Source: Xanthomonas dyei
GTDB lineage: Bacteria; Pseudomonadota; Gammaproteobacteria; Xanthomonadales; Xanthomonadaceae
Direction of reading: 5' to 3'
NCBI RefSeq assembly: GCF_002939865.1
Contig: NZ_MDEE01000036.1
Location: forward strand, 1-52,402
Length of the DNA stretch: 52,402 nt
This document shows positions 1-8,334 of the stretch, piece after piece. Every line of letters begins with the position of its first letter. The stretch's first letter is position 1. The translations under genes and the position numbers were made by a program. A model generated the notes under the pieces. The model saw nothing but the letters and a program-made list of their open reading frames with translations, made no database searches and had not been told where the DNA came from.

Positions 1-58
1 AATCCGCGAAGGTGGCCGCACCGTCGGCGCCGGCGTGGTTGCCAAGGTCATCAAGTAA
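1..58 (+). CDS. tuf: Elongation factor Tu, C-terminal end (partial)
   Basis: Only the last 18 codons and the TAA stop lie in the window; the reading frame begins at base 2. The visible peptide IREGGRTVGAGVVAKVIK matches the very conserved end of EF-Tu domain 3. EF-Tu carries aminoacyl-tRNA to the ribosome in a GTP-dependent way. The gene sits directly upstream of the S10 cluster, as in many proteobacteria, but is separated from it by its own terminator and two promoters. The short length limits the call, but the match is distinctive. Confidence 0.9.
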   Translation, partial: IREGGRTVGAGVVAKVIK

Positions 59-101
59 GCAATGCCTGCAGTTCGGCGGCCTCGGTCGCCGACGCAATCG
101 G

Positions 102-129
102 AGGGTCGGCGCAAGCCGGCCCTTTTTTT
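102..129 (+). terminator. Rho-independent terminator after tuf
   Basis: The 9-bp stem AGGGTCGGC/GCCGGCCCT contains one G-U pair, has the loop GCAA, and runs straight into seven T residues. It lies 44 nt after the tuf stop codon and should uncouple tuf from the S10 operon. Confidence 0.85.
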
Positions 130-180
130 GGTTGAAGGTAGGCAATGCGAATGGGATACCGGATTCTTTTGGATAGACGC

Positions 181-209
181 TTGCACCCCTGAAGATCCGT
201 CGCTATAAT
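181..209 (+). promoter_or_regulatory. S10 operon promoter P1 (sigma-70 type)
   Basis: The -35 box TTGCAC (181-186) and a perfect -10 box TATAAT (204-209) are separated by exactly 17 nt. Transcription would begin near 216, giving a leader of about 300 nt before rpsJ. Confidence 0.75.
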
Positions 210-307
210 GCGCGGCTCGGTGTCCCTGGGTAGGGCGCTGGGTTCACAGCGAAAAGAACGGCAGGACGCCGCTCGTGTTCGCCAGACCGGGAAGGTCGCG
301 TTGCATG

Positions 308-343
308 GAGCACTCAACAACTCACCTGTTGTTGACCGTGCTC
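308..343 (+). other. Long hairpin in the S10 leader
   Basis: The 5' arm (GAGCAC then TCAACAAC) pairs with the 3' arm (GTTGTTGA, a 2-nt CC bulge, then GTGCTC) around the loop TCACCT. That makes 14 paired bases. No T tract follows, so it is not an intrinsic terminator. The 3' arm contains the -35 box of the second promoter. Confidence 0.6.
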
Positions 344-360
344 TAGCTGCGCATTATACT
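332..360 (+). promoter_or_regulatory. S10 operon promoter P2 (sigma-70 type)
   Basis: The boxes TTGACC (332-337) and TATACT (355-360) are separated by 17 nt. Each has five of six consensus bases. A transcript from here would start near 367, only a few bases before the attenuator-like hairpin at 371. Confidence 0.7.
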
Positions 361-370
361 TTTCCGTCTG

Positions 371-403
371 GGCAGGCCGGTTTACCGGTCTGCCTCAGTT
401 TTT
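371..403 (+). terminator. Attenuator-like hairpin in the rpsJ leader
   Basis: The 10-bp stem GGCAGGCCGG/CCGGTCTGCC (one G-U pair) has a TTTA loop and is followed by TCAG and five T residues. It lies 116 nt upstream of the rpsJ start, inside the operon leader. The position recalls the L4-controlled attenuator of the E. coli S10 leader; a regulatory role here is inferred. Confidence 0.6.
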
Positions 404-519
404 GGGCGGAGGAAAGCCCTCGTCGGCAGGATGCCTGGCGATTTCACCAACGCAGGAATACCGGGGCAGGTATCCCAGAGGCCTTGCCCGTCGCTCTTTT
501 AACGAAGGAAGCTTCCGTC

Positions 520-831
520 ATGTCGGAACAAAAGATCCGGATTCGGTTGAAGGCGTTCGATCATCGTTTGATCGACCGTTCGGCCAGCGAGATCGTCGAA
601 ACGGCTAAGCGGACCGGTGCGCAAGTGCGTGGCCCGATCCCGTTGCCGACCAAGATCGAACGTTACACCATCCTCGTATCCCCGCATGCCGACAAAGATG
701 CGCGTGATCAATACGAAACCCGCACGCACAAGCGTGTGCTCGATATCGTCGACCCCAACGACAAGACCGTGGACGCGCTGATGAAGCTCGAGCTCGCGGC
801 TGGCGTCGACGTACAGATCAAGTTGACCTGA
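520..831 (+). CDS. rpsJ: 30S ribosomal protein S10
   Basis: This 103-residue protein has the normal S10 length. The N-terminus [14 protein letters not shown] and the motif GPIPLPT are diagnostic. S10 sits in the 30S head and, as NusE, also joins NusB in transcription antitermination complexes. The ATG at 520 is preceded by GAAGGAAG (504-511). Longer readings to upstream starts would translate the structured leader and are rejected. It is the first gene of the S10 block; rplC begins 11 nt downstream. Two promoters and an attenuator-like hairpin lie in its leader. Confidence 0.98.
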   Translation: MSEQKIRIRLKAFDHRLIDRSASEIVETAKRTGAQVRGPIPLPTKIERYTILVSPHADKDARDQYETRTHKRVLDIVDPNDKTVDALMKLELAAGVDVQIKLT

Positions 832-842
832 GGACTACGACC

Positions 843-1493
843 ATGACGAAGAAATATTCGTTGGGCTTCGTGGGCCGCAAGGCTGGCATGAGCCGCGTCT
901 TCACTGAAGATGGCCGCTCGGTGCCGGTTACGCTGATCGAAGCAACTCCGAACCGCATCGCGCAGATCAAGACCGTTGAAACCGACGGCTACAGCGCAGT
1001 GCAGATTACCGTTGGCGCGCGTCGCGCCGCACTGGTCAACAAGCCGGCCTCCGGTCACTTCGCCAAGGCGAAGGTCGAAGCGGGTCGCGGCTTGTGGGAA
1101 TTCCGCGTTGAAGATGCGCAGCTCGGCGATTTCGCCGTCGGCGGCGAAATCAAGGCGGACATCTTCGAGGTCGGCCAAAAGGTCGACGTCCAGGGCGTCA
1201 CCAAGGGTAAGGGTTTCCAGGGCACCATCAAGCGCTACAACTTCCGTATGGGCGATGCAACTCACGGTAACTCGCTGTCGCATCGCGCGCCGGGTTCGTT
1301 GGGTCAGCGCCAGACCCCGGGTCGCGTTTTCCCGGGTAAGAAGATGTCGGGCCACATGGGCGCCGTGCAGCAAAGCACGCAGAACCTGGAAGTGGTCAAG
1401 GTCGACGTCGAGCGTGGTCTGATTGCTATCCGCGGCGCCGTGCCTGGCGCAGCTGGTGGCGACGTGATCGTCCGTCCGGCGAGCAAGGCATAA
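843..1493 (+). CDS. rplC: 50S ribosomal protein L3
   Basis: The protein has 216 residues, slightly longer than E. coli L3. The extended loop with GQRQTPGRV (about residues 154-162) and GKKMSGHMG (165-173) reaches toward the peptidyl transferase centre; in the family a glutamine here is methylated by PrmB. L3 is an early-assembly protein that binds 23S rRNA. The start follows the rpsJ stop by 11 nt. Its stop codon overlaps the Shine-Dalgarno of rplD (TAAGGAG), so the two are probably translationally coupled. Confidence 0.98.
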   Translation: MTKKYSLGFVGRKAGMSRVFTEDGRSVPVTLIEATPNRIAQIKTVETDGYSAVQITVGARRAALVNKPASGHFAKAKVEAGRGLWEFRVEDAQLGDFAVGGEIKADIFEVGQKVDVQGVTKGKGFQGTIKRYNFRMGDATHGNSLSHRAPGSLGQRQTPGRVFPGKKMSGHMGAVQQSTQNLEVVKVDVERGLIAIRGAVPGAAGGDVIVRPASKA

Positions 1494-1505
1494 GGAGAGA
1501 TGACG

Positions 1506-2111
1506 ATGGAACTCGTTATCACGGGTAGTAACAACAAGGTCTCGGTCTCCGATGCCGTGTTCGGTCGCGAATTCAGCGAAGATCTGGTTCACCAGGTCGT
1601 CGTCGCTTATCGCAACGCCGGTCGCGCTGGTACCAAGGCACAGAAGACGCGTTCGGAAGTTGCGGGCACCACCAAGAAGTCGAAGAAGCAGAAGGGCGGC
1701 GGCGCGCGTCATGGCGCGTTGACGGCTCCGATCTTCGTCGGCGGCGGCGTGACCTTCGCGGCCAAGCCGCGTAGCTTCGAACAGAAAGTCAACCGCAAGA
1801 TGTACCGTGCGGCTATCTGCGCGATCTTCTCTGAGCTTAATCGCCAGGGTCGCCTGATGATCGTCGATGCGTTCGACGTCGAAACCACCAAGACCCAGGG
1901 TCTGATCGAGAAGTTGAAGGGACTGGATGTGGGCAAGCGCCCGCTGATCGTCACCGAAGAAGCCTCCGAGCACCTGTATCTGTCCGCCCGCAATCTGCCG
2001 TATGTGCAGGTGCGTGATGTGCAGGGTCTGGATCCGGTCGCTCTGGTCGGGGCCGATACGGTCGTGATCACCGCCGATGCGGTCAAGAAGATCGAGGAGT
2101 GGCTGGCATGA
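1506..2111 (+). CDS. rplD: 50S ribosomal protein L4
   Basis: The protein has 201 residues beginning [16 protein letters not shown]. Two in-frame ATGs exist, at 1500 and 1506. AGGAG at 1493-1497 lies only 2 nt from the first but 8 nt from the second, so 1506 is chosen. The basic glycine-rich stretch around residues 50-75 is the loop that lines the exit tunnel. In E. coli, L4 also represses the S10 operon through its leader; the leader here has a suitable hairpin, but L4 binding is not demonstrated. The stop overlaps the rplW start. Confidence 0.97.
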
Positions 2112-2407
2112 GCAGCAACGAAAAAATCTTCAGCGTGCTGCGTGCTCCGCGAGTCTCCGAAAAGACCGCGCGCCTGCAGGAAATCTCCAACCAGTATGTC
2201 TTCGAAGTTTCGAACGAAGCCACCAAGGCTGATGTAAAGGCCGCGGTTGAGCAGCTGTTCGACGTCAAGGTCAAGGCAGTCAACGTGGTCAACGTCAAGG
2301 GCAAGAGTAAGTCCTTCCGTAACCGTGCTGGCAGCCGTGGCAATTGGCGCAAGGCGTACGTCCGCCTGGTTGATGGTCAGTCCATCGACGTAACGGCCAA
2401 GGCCTGA
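2108..2407 (+). CDS. rplW: 50S ribosomal protein L23
   Basis: The 99-residue protein begins [19 protein letters not shown], the typical L23 start. L23 sits at the tunnel exit and provides the docking site for trigger factor and SRP. The ATG at 2108 overlaps the rplD stop (ATGA), which indicates translational coupling. An upstream ATG at 2099 would add only three residues and lies inside rplD. The C-terminal part carries the expected basic loop [17 protein letters not shown], which contacts 23S rRNA. Confidence 0.97.
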
Positions 2408-2417
2408 GGTCCATCCC

Positions 2418-3245
2418 ATGCCATTGATGAAGTTCAAACCCACCTCTCCCGGCCGTCGTTCCGCCGTGCGCGTGGTTACTCCCGATCTGCACAAAGGCGC
2501 ACCGCACGCGGCGCTGCTCGATTCGCAGAGCAAGTCCGGTGGTCGTAACCACCATGGCCGCATCACCGTGCGTCACGTCGGTGGTGGCCACAAGCAGCAC
2601 TACCGCATCATCGACTTCAAGCGCAACAAGGAAGGTATTCCGGCGCGTGTGGAGCGGATCGAATACGATCCGAACCGTACCGCTCATATCGCCCTGCTGT
2701 GCTACGTCGACGGCGAGCGTCGCTACATCATCGCCCCCAAGGGCTTGAAGGCTGGCGACCAGGTTATTGCCGGTGCCAATGCACCAATCAAGACCGGTAA
2801 CACGCTGCCGCTGCGTAACATCCCGGTCGGTACGACGGTGCACGGTATCGAGCTGAAGCCGGGTAAGGGCGCTCAGATCGCACGTGCTGCCGGTGCAGCC
2901 GTCCAGCTGGTCGCTCGCGAAGGCATATATGCCACGCTGCGTCTGCGCTCGGGCGAAATGCGCAAGGTGCCGGTCGAATGCCGCGCCACCATCGGCGAAG
3001 TCGGCAACGACGAGCACAACCTCGAGAAGTTGGGCAAGGCCGGCGCCAAGCGTTGGCGCGGTGTTCGCCCGACCGTTCGCGGTGCGGCCATGAACCCGGT
3101 CGATCACCCGCACGGTGGTGGTGAAGCGAAGGCTGGTCAGGGTAATCCGCATCCGGTCACCCCCTGGGGTGTTCCGACCAAGGGTTACAAGACGCGCAAG
3201 AACAAGCGCACCCAGCAATTCATCGTCCGCGATCGTAGGGGCTAA
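2418..3245 (+). CDS. rplB: 50S ribosomal protein L2
   Basis: At 275 residues this is full-length L2. The signatures include [18 protein letters not shown] near residues 42-59 and the conserved C-terminal [11 protein letters not shown], which contains the histidine (HPHGG) linked to peptidyl transferase and subunit association. L2 binds helix 66 of 23S rRNA. The start ATG follows the rplW stop by 10 nt and is preceded by GAGG. Composition is lysine- and arginine-rich throughout, as expected. Confidence 0.98.
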
Positions 3246-3251
3246 TCGACC

Positions 3252-3521
3252 ATGGCACGTTCACTCAAGAAGGGCCCGTTCGTCGATCACCACCTTGCAA
3301 AGAAGGTGGAGTCCGCTGCGGGTAGCAAGAAGCCGATCAAGACCTGGTCGCGCCGTTCGATGATCCTGCCGGAAATGGTAGGCATCACCATCGCCGTGCA
3401 TAACGGCAAGAACCACATTCCGGTGCTCGTCAACGAAAATATGGTCGGCCACAAGCTCGGCGAATTTGCCGTCACCCGGACCTTCAAGGGTCACGGTGGC
3501 GACAAGAAGTCGAGCAGGTAA
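3252..3521 (+). CDS. rpsS: 30S ribosomal protein S19
   Basis: The 89-residue protein starts [15 protein letters not shown], the invariant S19 opening. S19 forms a complex with S13 in the 30S head and contacts the A-site finger. It starts 6 nt after rplB. Its end forms the same junction with rplV that rplC forms with rplD: stop, AGGAG and two in-frame ATGs with an identical base sequence (3519-3539 against 1491-1511). Confidence 0.98.
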   Translation: MARSLKKGPFVDHHLAKKVESAAGSKKPIKTWSRRSMILPEMVGITIAVHNGKNHIPVLVNENMVGHKLGEFAVTRTFKGHGGDKKSSR

Positions 3522-3533
3522 GGAGAGATGACG

Positions 3534-3869
3534 ATGGAAGCGAAAGCAATCCTGCGCACCGCGCGCATCTCCCCGCAGAAGGCCCGCCTGGTCGCTGACC
3601 AGGTGCGTGGTTTGTCCGCCGAGCGTGCGGTCAATCTGCTGAAGTTCTCGGACAAGAAGGCTGCGCACCTGATCAAAAAGGTGGTGGAGTCGGCTATTGC
3701 CAATGCCGAGAACAATCAGGGCGCGGATGTCGACGAGCTGAAGGTCAAGACCATCATGGTTGATGAAGGTCCGTCCCTGAAGCGTTTCATGGCGCGGGCG
3801 AAAGGCCGCGGTACCCGCATCCTCAAGCGCACCAGTCACATCACTGTGATTGTTGGCGCCGCCAAGTAA
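3534..3869 (+). CDS. rplV: 50S ribosomal protein L22
   Basis: The 111-residue protein begins [20 protein letters not shown], typical of L22. Its long beta-hairpin, around residues 80-100 ([18 protein letters not shown]), lines the exit tunnel and is where macrolide-resistance changes are known in the family. Two ATGs are in frame (3528 and 3534). The second has the better 8-nt spacing from AGGAG and matches the family length, so it is used. Confidence 0.97.
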   Translation: MEAKAILRTARISPQKARLVADQVRGLSAERAVNLLKFSDKKAAHLIKKVVESAIANAENNQGADVDELKVKTIMVDEGPSLKRFMARAKGRGTRILKRTSHITVIVGAAK

Positions 3870-3886
3870 GCGGAAAGGAAAAGACC

Positions 3887-4621
3887 ATGGGTCATAAAGT
3901 TCATCCGACTGGAATCCGTCTTGGTATCTCCAAAGACTGGAACTCCAAGTGGTACGCAAACAAGGGCGATTTCGCTGCCTATTTGGCAGCCGACCTGAAA
4001 GTGCGTGAAATGCTGCGCAAGAAGCTCGCGCAGGCAGGTGTCAGCAAGATCTTGATCGAGCGTCCTGCCAAAACCGCCCGCGTGACGATTCATACTGCCC
4101 GGCCGGGCGTGGTGATCGGCAAGCGTGGCGAGGACATCGAAAAGCTGCGCAAGGAAGTGAGCGAGCTGATGGGCGTTCCGGCGCACATCAACGTCACCGA
4201 AGTGCGCAAGCCGGAGCTGGATGCGCAGCTGGTCGCTGAATCGATCGCGCAGCAGCTTGAGCGTCGCATCATGTTCCGCCGCGCAATGAAGCGCTCGGTC
4301 GGTAACGCGATTCGCTTGAGTGCCCTGGGCATCAAGGTCAATGTGGCTGGCCGCCTCAACGGTGCAGAAATCGCCCGTTCGGAGTGGTACCGCGAAGGTC
4401 GCGTGCCGCTGCACACGCTACGTGCCGACATCGATTACGGTTTTGCCGAGGCGTCCACGACGTACGGCATCATCGGCATCAAGGTCTGGATCTATAAGGG
4501 CGAAGTCTTCGACTTCTCTCAGGTTGGCCAGGAAAAGCAGGACGACAGCCCGCGCAACGATCGTAACGATCGCGGCGATCGTGGTGACCGCCCGTCGCGC
4601 CCGGCGCGTGAAGCGAGGTAA
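3887..4621 (+). CDS. rpsC: 30S ribosomal protein S3
   Basis: At 244 residues it is somewhat longer than E. coli S3 (233). It opens [14 protein letters not shown] and contains the KH-type RNA-binding segment with [16 protein letters not shown] (about 68-83). S3 lies at the mRNA entry channel and takes part in helicase activity there. The C-terminal 25 or so residues are a low-complexity hydrophilic tail built of NDR and GDR units, encoded by a locally repetitive stretch near 4555-4600. The start is preceded by GGAAAGGA. Confidence 0.98.
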   Translation: MGHKVHPTGIRLGISKDWNSKWYANKGDFAAYLAADLKVREMLRKKLAQAGVSKILIERPAKTARVTIHTARPGVVIGKRGEDIEKLRKEVSELMGVPAHINVTEVRKPELDAQLVAESIAQQLERRIMFRRAMKRSVGNAIRLSALGIKVNVAGRLNGAEIARSEWYREGRVPLHTLRADIDYGFAEASTTYGIIGIKVWIYKGEVFDFSQVGQEKQDDSPRNDRNDRGDRGDRPSRPAREAR

Positions 4622-4626
4622 CGGCA

Positions 4627-5040
4627 ATGTTGCAACCCAAGCGAACCAAATATCGCAAGATGCACAAGGGCCGCAATGACGGTCTGGCATGGAGCGGAAA
4701 CGCCGTCAGCTTCGGCGAATACGGCCTCAAGGCCACGGCGCACGGTCAGCTGACCGCGCGCCAGATTGAAGCAGCACGCCGCACGATCAGCCGCCACGTC
4801 AAAAAGGGCGGCAAGATGTGGATTCGTGTGTTCCCCGACAAGCCGATCACCAAAAAGCCGATCGAGGTCCGCATGGGCTCCGGTAAGGGCAACGTGGAGT
4901 ACTGGGTCGCGCAGATTCAGCCGGGCCGCATGATCTATGAAATCGAGGGTATTCCCGAAGAGACCGCACGTGAGGCGTTCCGCCTTGCCGCTGCCAAGCT
5001 CTCGGTGACGACCACTTTCGTGACCCGGACGGTGCGCTGA
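4627..5040 (+). CDS. rplP: 50S ribosomal protein L16
   Basis: The 137-residue protein starts [17 protein letters not shown] and has the conserved [12 protein letters not shown] segment near residues 79-90. L16 sits close to the A-site of the 50S subunit and is needed for late assembly. The Arg of the RVFPDKP motif (about 73) corresponds to the region hydroxylated by RoxA (YcfD) in E. coli. Its TGA stop shares one base with the start codon of rpmC (TGATG), a coupled arrangement. Confidence 0.98.
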
Positions 5041-5225
5041 TGGATATCAAACAACTCCGCGAGAAGTCGGCTGACGAACTGAAGGCCCACCTGACCGATC
5101 TGCGTAAGGAGCAGTTCTCGCTCCGTATGCAGCAGGTCACCGGCCAGCTGCCGAAGACCCACGATACCCGCCGGGTGCGCCGCGAGATTGCTCGCGTTAA
5201 GCACCTGCTCGGCAGCACCAAGTAA
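5040..5225 (+). CDS. rpmC: 50S ribosomal protein L29
   Basis: This 61-residue, highly charged, helical protein has [13 protein letters not shown] at the start and [12 protein letters not shown] at the end, as in L29. L29 lies near the exit tunnel beside L23. The ATG overlaps the rplP stop by one base, so it has no separate intergenic ribosome-binding region. The small size is normal for the family. Confidence 0.97.
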   Translation: MDIKQLREKSADELKAHLTDLRKEQFSLRMQQVTGQLPKTHDTRRVRREIARVKHLLGSTK

Positions 5226-5236
5226 GGACGGCCGCG

Positions 5237-5506
5237 ATGAGCGACAACAACGAAAAGCAAGCGCTGCGCACGGTCGAAGGCCGTGTCGTCAGCAACAAGA
5301 TGGACAAGACGGTCACCGTGTTGGTGGAGCGCCAGGTCAAGCATGCACTGTACGGTAAGTACATCAAGCGCTCGACCAAACTGCACGCACACGATGCCGA
5401 CAATGCCTGCAATGAAGGCGACGTCGTGCGTGTGACCGAGATTGCTCCAATGTCCAAGACCAAGAACTGGCGGGTGGTCGAAATCGTCACCCGTTCGGCC
5501 GGCTAA
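5237..5506 (+). CDS. rpsQ: 30S ribosomal protein S17
   Basis: The 89-residue OB-fold protein has the S17 signature [14 protein letters not shown] (about residues 16-29) and the stretch [16 protein letters not shown]17 is a primary 16S-binding protein on the 30S body. The start lies 11 nt after rpmC with AAGGA upstream. In E. coli this is the last gene of the S10 operon; here rplN follows after 14 nt without a visible terminator, so S10 and spc blocks are probably co-transcribed. Confidence 0.98.
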   Translation: MSDNNEKQALRTVEGRVVSNKMDKTVTVLVERQVKHALYGKYIKRSTKLHAHDADNACNEGDVVRVTEIAPMSKTKNWRVVEIVTRSAG

Positions 5507-5520
5507 GGGAGATCTGAATC

Positions 5521-5889
5521 ATGATCCAGATGCAGAGCTACCTCGATGTGGCCGACAATTCGGGTGCCAAGGAAGTGATGTGCATCAAGGTGCTGGGCGG
5601 CTCGAAGCGCCGCTACGCACACATTGGCGACATCATCAAGGTGACCGTCAAGGACGCCATTCCGCGTGGCAAGGTCAAGAAAGGCGAAGTCTACGACGCC
5701 GTCGTGGTGCGTACCCGCAAGGGTGTGCGCCGTCCCGACGGTTCGCTGATCCGCTTCGATGGCAATGCCGCTGTGCTGTTGAACAATAAGCAGGAGCCGA
5801 TCGGGACCCGCATCTTCGGGCCGGTGACGCGCGAGCTGCGTTCCGAGAAGTTCATGAAGATCGTCTCGCTCGCTCCCGAAGTGCTGTGA
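5521..5889 (+). CDS. rplN: 50S ribosomal protein L14
   Basis: At 122 residues it has the exact usual L14 length. [27 protein letters not shown] is the expected opening (quoted in part: [19 protein letters not shown]). L14 lies at the subunit interface, forms bridge B8 and is the docking site of RsfS. GGGAGATC precedes the ATG. This is the first gene of the spc block. No promoter was found in the short gap from rpsQ. Confidence 0.97.
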
Positions 5890-5904
5890 GCGGAGGACAT
5901 ACAC

Positions 5905-6222
5905 ATGGCTAACCGTATCAAGAAGGGCGACCAGGTCGTCATCAACACCGGCAAGGACAAGGGCAAGCAGGGTGAGGTTGTGCGTGTGGACGGCGATCGC
6001 GTGATCGTTTCCAACGCCAACATCATCAAGCGCCACACCAAGCCGAACCCGCAGGCGGGTGTCGCCGGCGGCGTGGTCGAGCGTGAAGCGTCGATCCATA
6101 TCTCCAACGTCAATATCGTCAACCCGGCAACGGGCAAGGGCGAGCGCGTTGGCTTCAAGGTGCTGGAGGATGGACGCAAATTGCGTGTGTTCCGCTCCAG
6201 CGGTGAGGCGCTCGACGCCTGA
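5905..6222 (+). CDS. rplX: 50S ribosomal protein L24
   Basis: The 105-residue KOW-domain protein has the motif [19 protein letters not shown] near residues 6-24. L24 is one of the two initiators of 50S assembly. GCGGAGGA precedes the ATG, which lies 15 nt after rplN. The conserved [10 protein letters not shown] segment near residue 40 is also present. Nothing unusual is seen. Confidence 0.97.
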
Positions 6223-6233
6223 GGAATGAGATC

Positions 6234-6776
6234 ATGAACACTCGTCTCGAAAAGTTTTACAAGGAAAACGTGGTGCCGGCCCTGATGAAGGAATTCGGCT
6301 ACACCAATCCGATGGAAGTGCCGAAGCTGGTCAAGGTCACGCTCAACATGGGCGTGGGCGAAGCGGCTACCAACAAGAAGATTCTTGAGAATGCGGTCGC
6401 CGACATGTCCAAGATCTCCGGTCAAAAGCCGGTGGTCACCAAGTCGCGCGTTTCGGTCGCATCGTTCAAGATTCGCGACGGTTGGCCGATCGGCTGCAAG
6501 ACCACCTTGCGTCGCGCCAAGATGTACGAATTCCTGGATCGCCTGATCAACATCTCGTTGCCGCGCGTGCGCGACTTCCGTGGTGTGTCCGGTCGTTCCT
6601 TCGACGGTCGTGGCAACTTCAACATGGGTGTGAAGGAACAGATCATCTTCCCGGAAATCGATTTCGACGCCGTCGACGCGATTCGCGGTATGGATATCGC
6701 CATCACCACCACCGCCAAGACGGATGCGGAAGCGAAGGCGCTGCTGGCAGCGTTCAAGTTCCCGTTCCGTAACTGA
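6234..6776 (+). CDS. rplE: 50S ribosomal protein L5
   Basis: The protein has 180 residues, the usual L5 length. It contains [20 protein letters not shown]-like [12 protein letters not shown], and RVRDFRGVS; these are all L5 hallmarks. L5 binds 5S rRNA with L18 and L25 and contacts P-site tRNA. In E. coli, S8 represses the spc operon by binding mRNA at the start of rplE. No clear S8-type hairpin was identified at that place here; a structured gap upstream of rpsH is a possible alternative control point. Confidence 0.98.
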
Positions 6777-6794
6777 CCGTCGAGGACATCCGAA

Positions 6795-7100
6795 ATGGCA
6801 AAGACCTCCATGATCCACCGCGACATCAAGCGTGCAAAGCTGGCGAAGAAATTCGCAGGCAAGCGTGATGCGCTGAAGAAGATTCTCTCCAGTCAGGATG
6901 CGTCCTACGAAGAGAAGATCGATGCTTCGACCAAGTTGCAGAAGCTGCCGCGCGATTCGTCGCCGAGCCGCCACCGTAACCGTTGCGAGCTGTCCGGTCG
7001 TCCGCGCGGTGTTTACCGCAAGTTCGGTCTGGGTCGCAACATGCTCCGCAAGGCCACGATGAACGGCGACGTTCCGGGTCTGCGCAAGGCAAGCTGGTAA
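6795..7100 (+). CDS. rpsN: 30S ribosomal protein S14
   Basis: The 101-residue long form of S14 begins [19 protein letters not shown] and ends RKASW. It lacks the CxxC pairs of the zinc-binding short form, so it is the C-minus type. [20 protein letters not shown] is the conserved core (residues about 64-83). S14 completes the 30S head. It is followed by an unusual gap of about 200 nt containing hairpins before rpsH. Confidence 0.97.
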
Positions 7101-7107
7101 CAGCATC

Positions 7108-7125
7108 CCGGCCGTTCGCGGCCGG
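7108..7125 (+). other. UUCG-tetraloop hairpin after rpsN
   Basis: CCGGCCG pairs perfectly with CGGCCGG around the loop TTCG. A UUCG loop closed by a C-G pair is an exceptionally stable RNA hairpin. It starts 7 nt after the rpsN stop and is followed only by TTT, so it may act in 3'-end protection or processing rather than termination. Confidence 0.6.
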
Positions 7126-7154
7126 TTTGAACAGGATTGTTCTGTTCAACAACG

Positions 7155-7180
7155 GAGTCCGACGCAAGTCGGGCTCTTTT
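7155..7180 (+). terminator. Terminator-like hairpin between rpsN and rpsH
   Basis: The stem GAGTCCGAC/GTCGGGCTC has 9 bp with one G-U pair, a GCAA loop and TTTT directly after it. It lies inside the spc block, upstream of essential genes, so full termination is not expected. Partial attenuation is plausible. A TATACT hexamer follows at 7185-7190 but has no good -35 box. Confidence 0.5.
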
Positions 7181-7304
7181 GTCGTATACTTCCGCTTCTG
7201 TCTTGCCCGTAGGGGTTTGGCATGGCGTCAAGGGTCCTGGCCCGTTCCCAGGAAAACACAAGATTTTCGCGAAAGCGGATATCGGTGCACTCAAAGGTAC
7301 TCAT

Positions 7305-7703
7305 ATGAGCATGACTGATCCCATCGCCGACCTGCTGGTTCGCATCAAGAATGCGGCCGCGGTTGGTAAGCAGACGGTGAAATTGCCGTCGTCCAAGATC
7401 AAGGTTGCGATCGCCCAAGTCCTGAAGGACGAGGGTTACATCACCGACCTGCGCGTTACGGCCACCGAAAACAACAAGTCGGAGCTGGAAATCGTGCTGA
7501 AGTATTTCGAAGGCCGTCCGGTCATCGAGACCCTGAAGCGTTTTTCGCGCTCGGGTCTGCGTCAGTACCGCGGCAAGACCGAGCTGCCCAAGGTCCTCGG
7601 TGGCCTGGGTATCGCCATTATCTCCACGTCGAAGGGAATCATGACCGATGCGCAGGCTCGCGAAGCCGGCGTTGGTGGTGAAGTCCTGTGCTTCGTGGCC
7701 TAA
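7305..7703 (+). CDS. rpsH: 30S ribosomal protein S8
   Basis: The 132-residue protein begins [17 protein letters not shown]. The C-terminal [21 protein letters not shown] is the S8 signature. S8 binds the central domain of 16S rRNA and in E. coli is the autogenous repressor of the spc operon. The ATG at 7305 has AAAGGT (7294-7299) just upstream; a longer in-frame reading into the hairpin gap is rejected. The start lies 204 nt after rpsN, the largest gap within the spc block. Confidence 0.97.
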
Positions 7704-7718
7704 GGGAAGGAATCGAAT

Positions 7719-8246
7719 ATGTCCCGTGTAGCCAAGAAGCCTGTGTCCCTTCCGAAGGGTGTTGAGCTCAACGTCCAGCCTGAGCTGGTCAGCGTCAAGG
7801 GCCCCAAGGGCACGTTGACCCTGCCCAAGCCGGTGGGCGTGGAAATCGCCATCGACGGCGACGTTGCAACCCTGTCGGCGAATGATCCGTCGCAGCTCGC
7901 CATCACCGGCACCGTGCGCGCCATCCTGGCCAATATGGTCAAGGGCGTCTCCGAAGGCTTCGAGCGTAAGCTCGAGCTGGTCGGCGTCGGTTACCGTGCC
8001 GCCATGCAGGGCAAGGATCTGAGCCTGGCGCTGGGTTTCTCGCATCCGCTGGTGTTCGTGGCGCCTGAAGGCATCACGCTGTCGACCCCCACCCAGACCG
8101 AAATCGTGGTCCAGGGCGCCGACAAGCAGCGCGTCGGCGAAGTCGCCGCCAAGATTCGCGGTTTCCGTCCGCCGGAGCCCTACAAGGGCAAGGGTGTGAA
8201 GTACGCCGGTGAAGTCATCATTCGCAAGGAAGCCAAGAAGGCTTAA
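7719..8246 (+). CDS. rplF: 50S ribosomal protein L6
   Basis: The 175-residue protein has the two repeated L6 folds. The C-terminal signature [14 protein letters not shown] lies near residues 153-166. L6 sits near the sarcin-ricin loop and the GTPase-associated region. It begins [15 protein letters not shown], and GGGAAGGAA precedes the start. A terminator-like hairpin lies after it, before rplR. Confidence 0.98.
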   Translation: MSRVAKKPVSLPKGVELNVQPELVSVKGPKGTLTLPKPVGVEIAIDGDVATLSANDPSQLAITGTVRAILANMVKGVSEGFERKLELVGVGYRAAMQGKDLSLALGFSHPLVFVAPEGITLSTPTQTEIVVQGADKQRVGEVAAKIRGFRPPEPYKGKGVKYAGEVIIRKEAKKA

Positions 8247-8267
8247 TGGCGAGTCCCTCGCAAGAGC

Positions 8268-8291
8268 CCGCACGTCCATGTGCGGACTTTT
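8268..8291 (+). terminator. Terminator-like hairpin between rplF and rplR
   Basis: CCGCAC pairs with GTGCGG around a 6-nt loop, then AC and four T residues follow. The stem is short, so read-through is expected. It lies in an 88-nt gap inside the spc block. Confidence 0.4.
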
Positions 8292-8334
8292 AACAGGAGC
8301 GCGCTTTCCCTTCAGCTTCCGTAGGATAAATATC

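Noticed and set aside
708..1973. Long minus-strand frame opposite rplC/rplD
   Set aside because: It mirrors the codon structure of the ribosomal genes, has no domain, and is a GC-rich shadow frame.
5691..7106. 471-residue minus-strand frame opposite rplN-rpsN
   Set aside because: It runs across several conserved ribosomal genes in antisense and matches no family.
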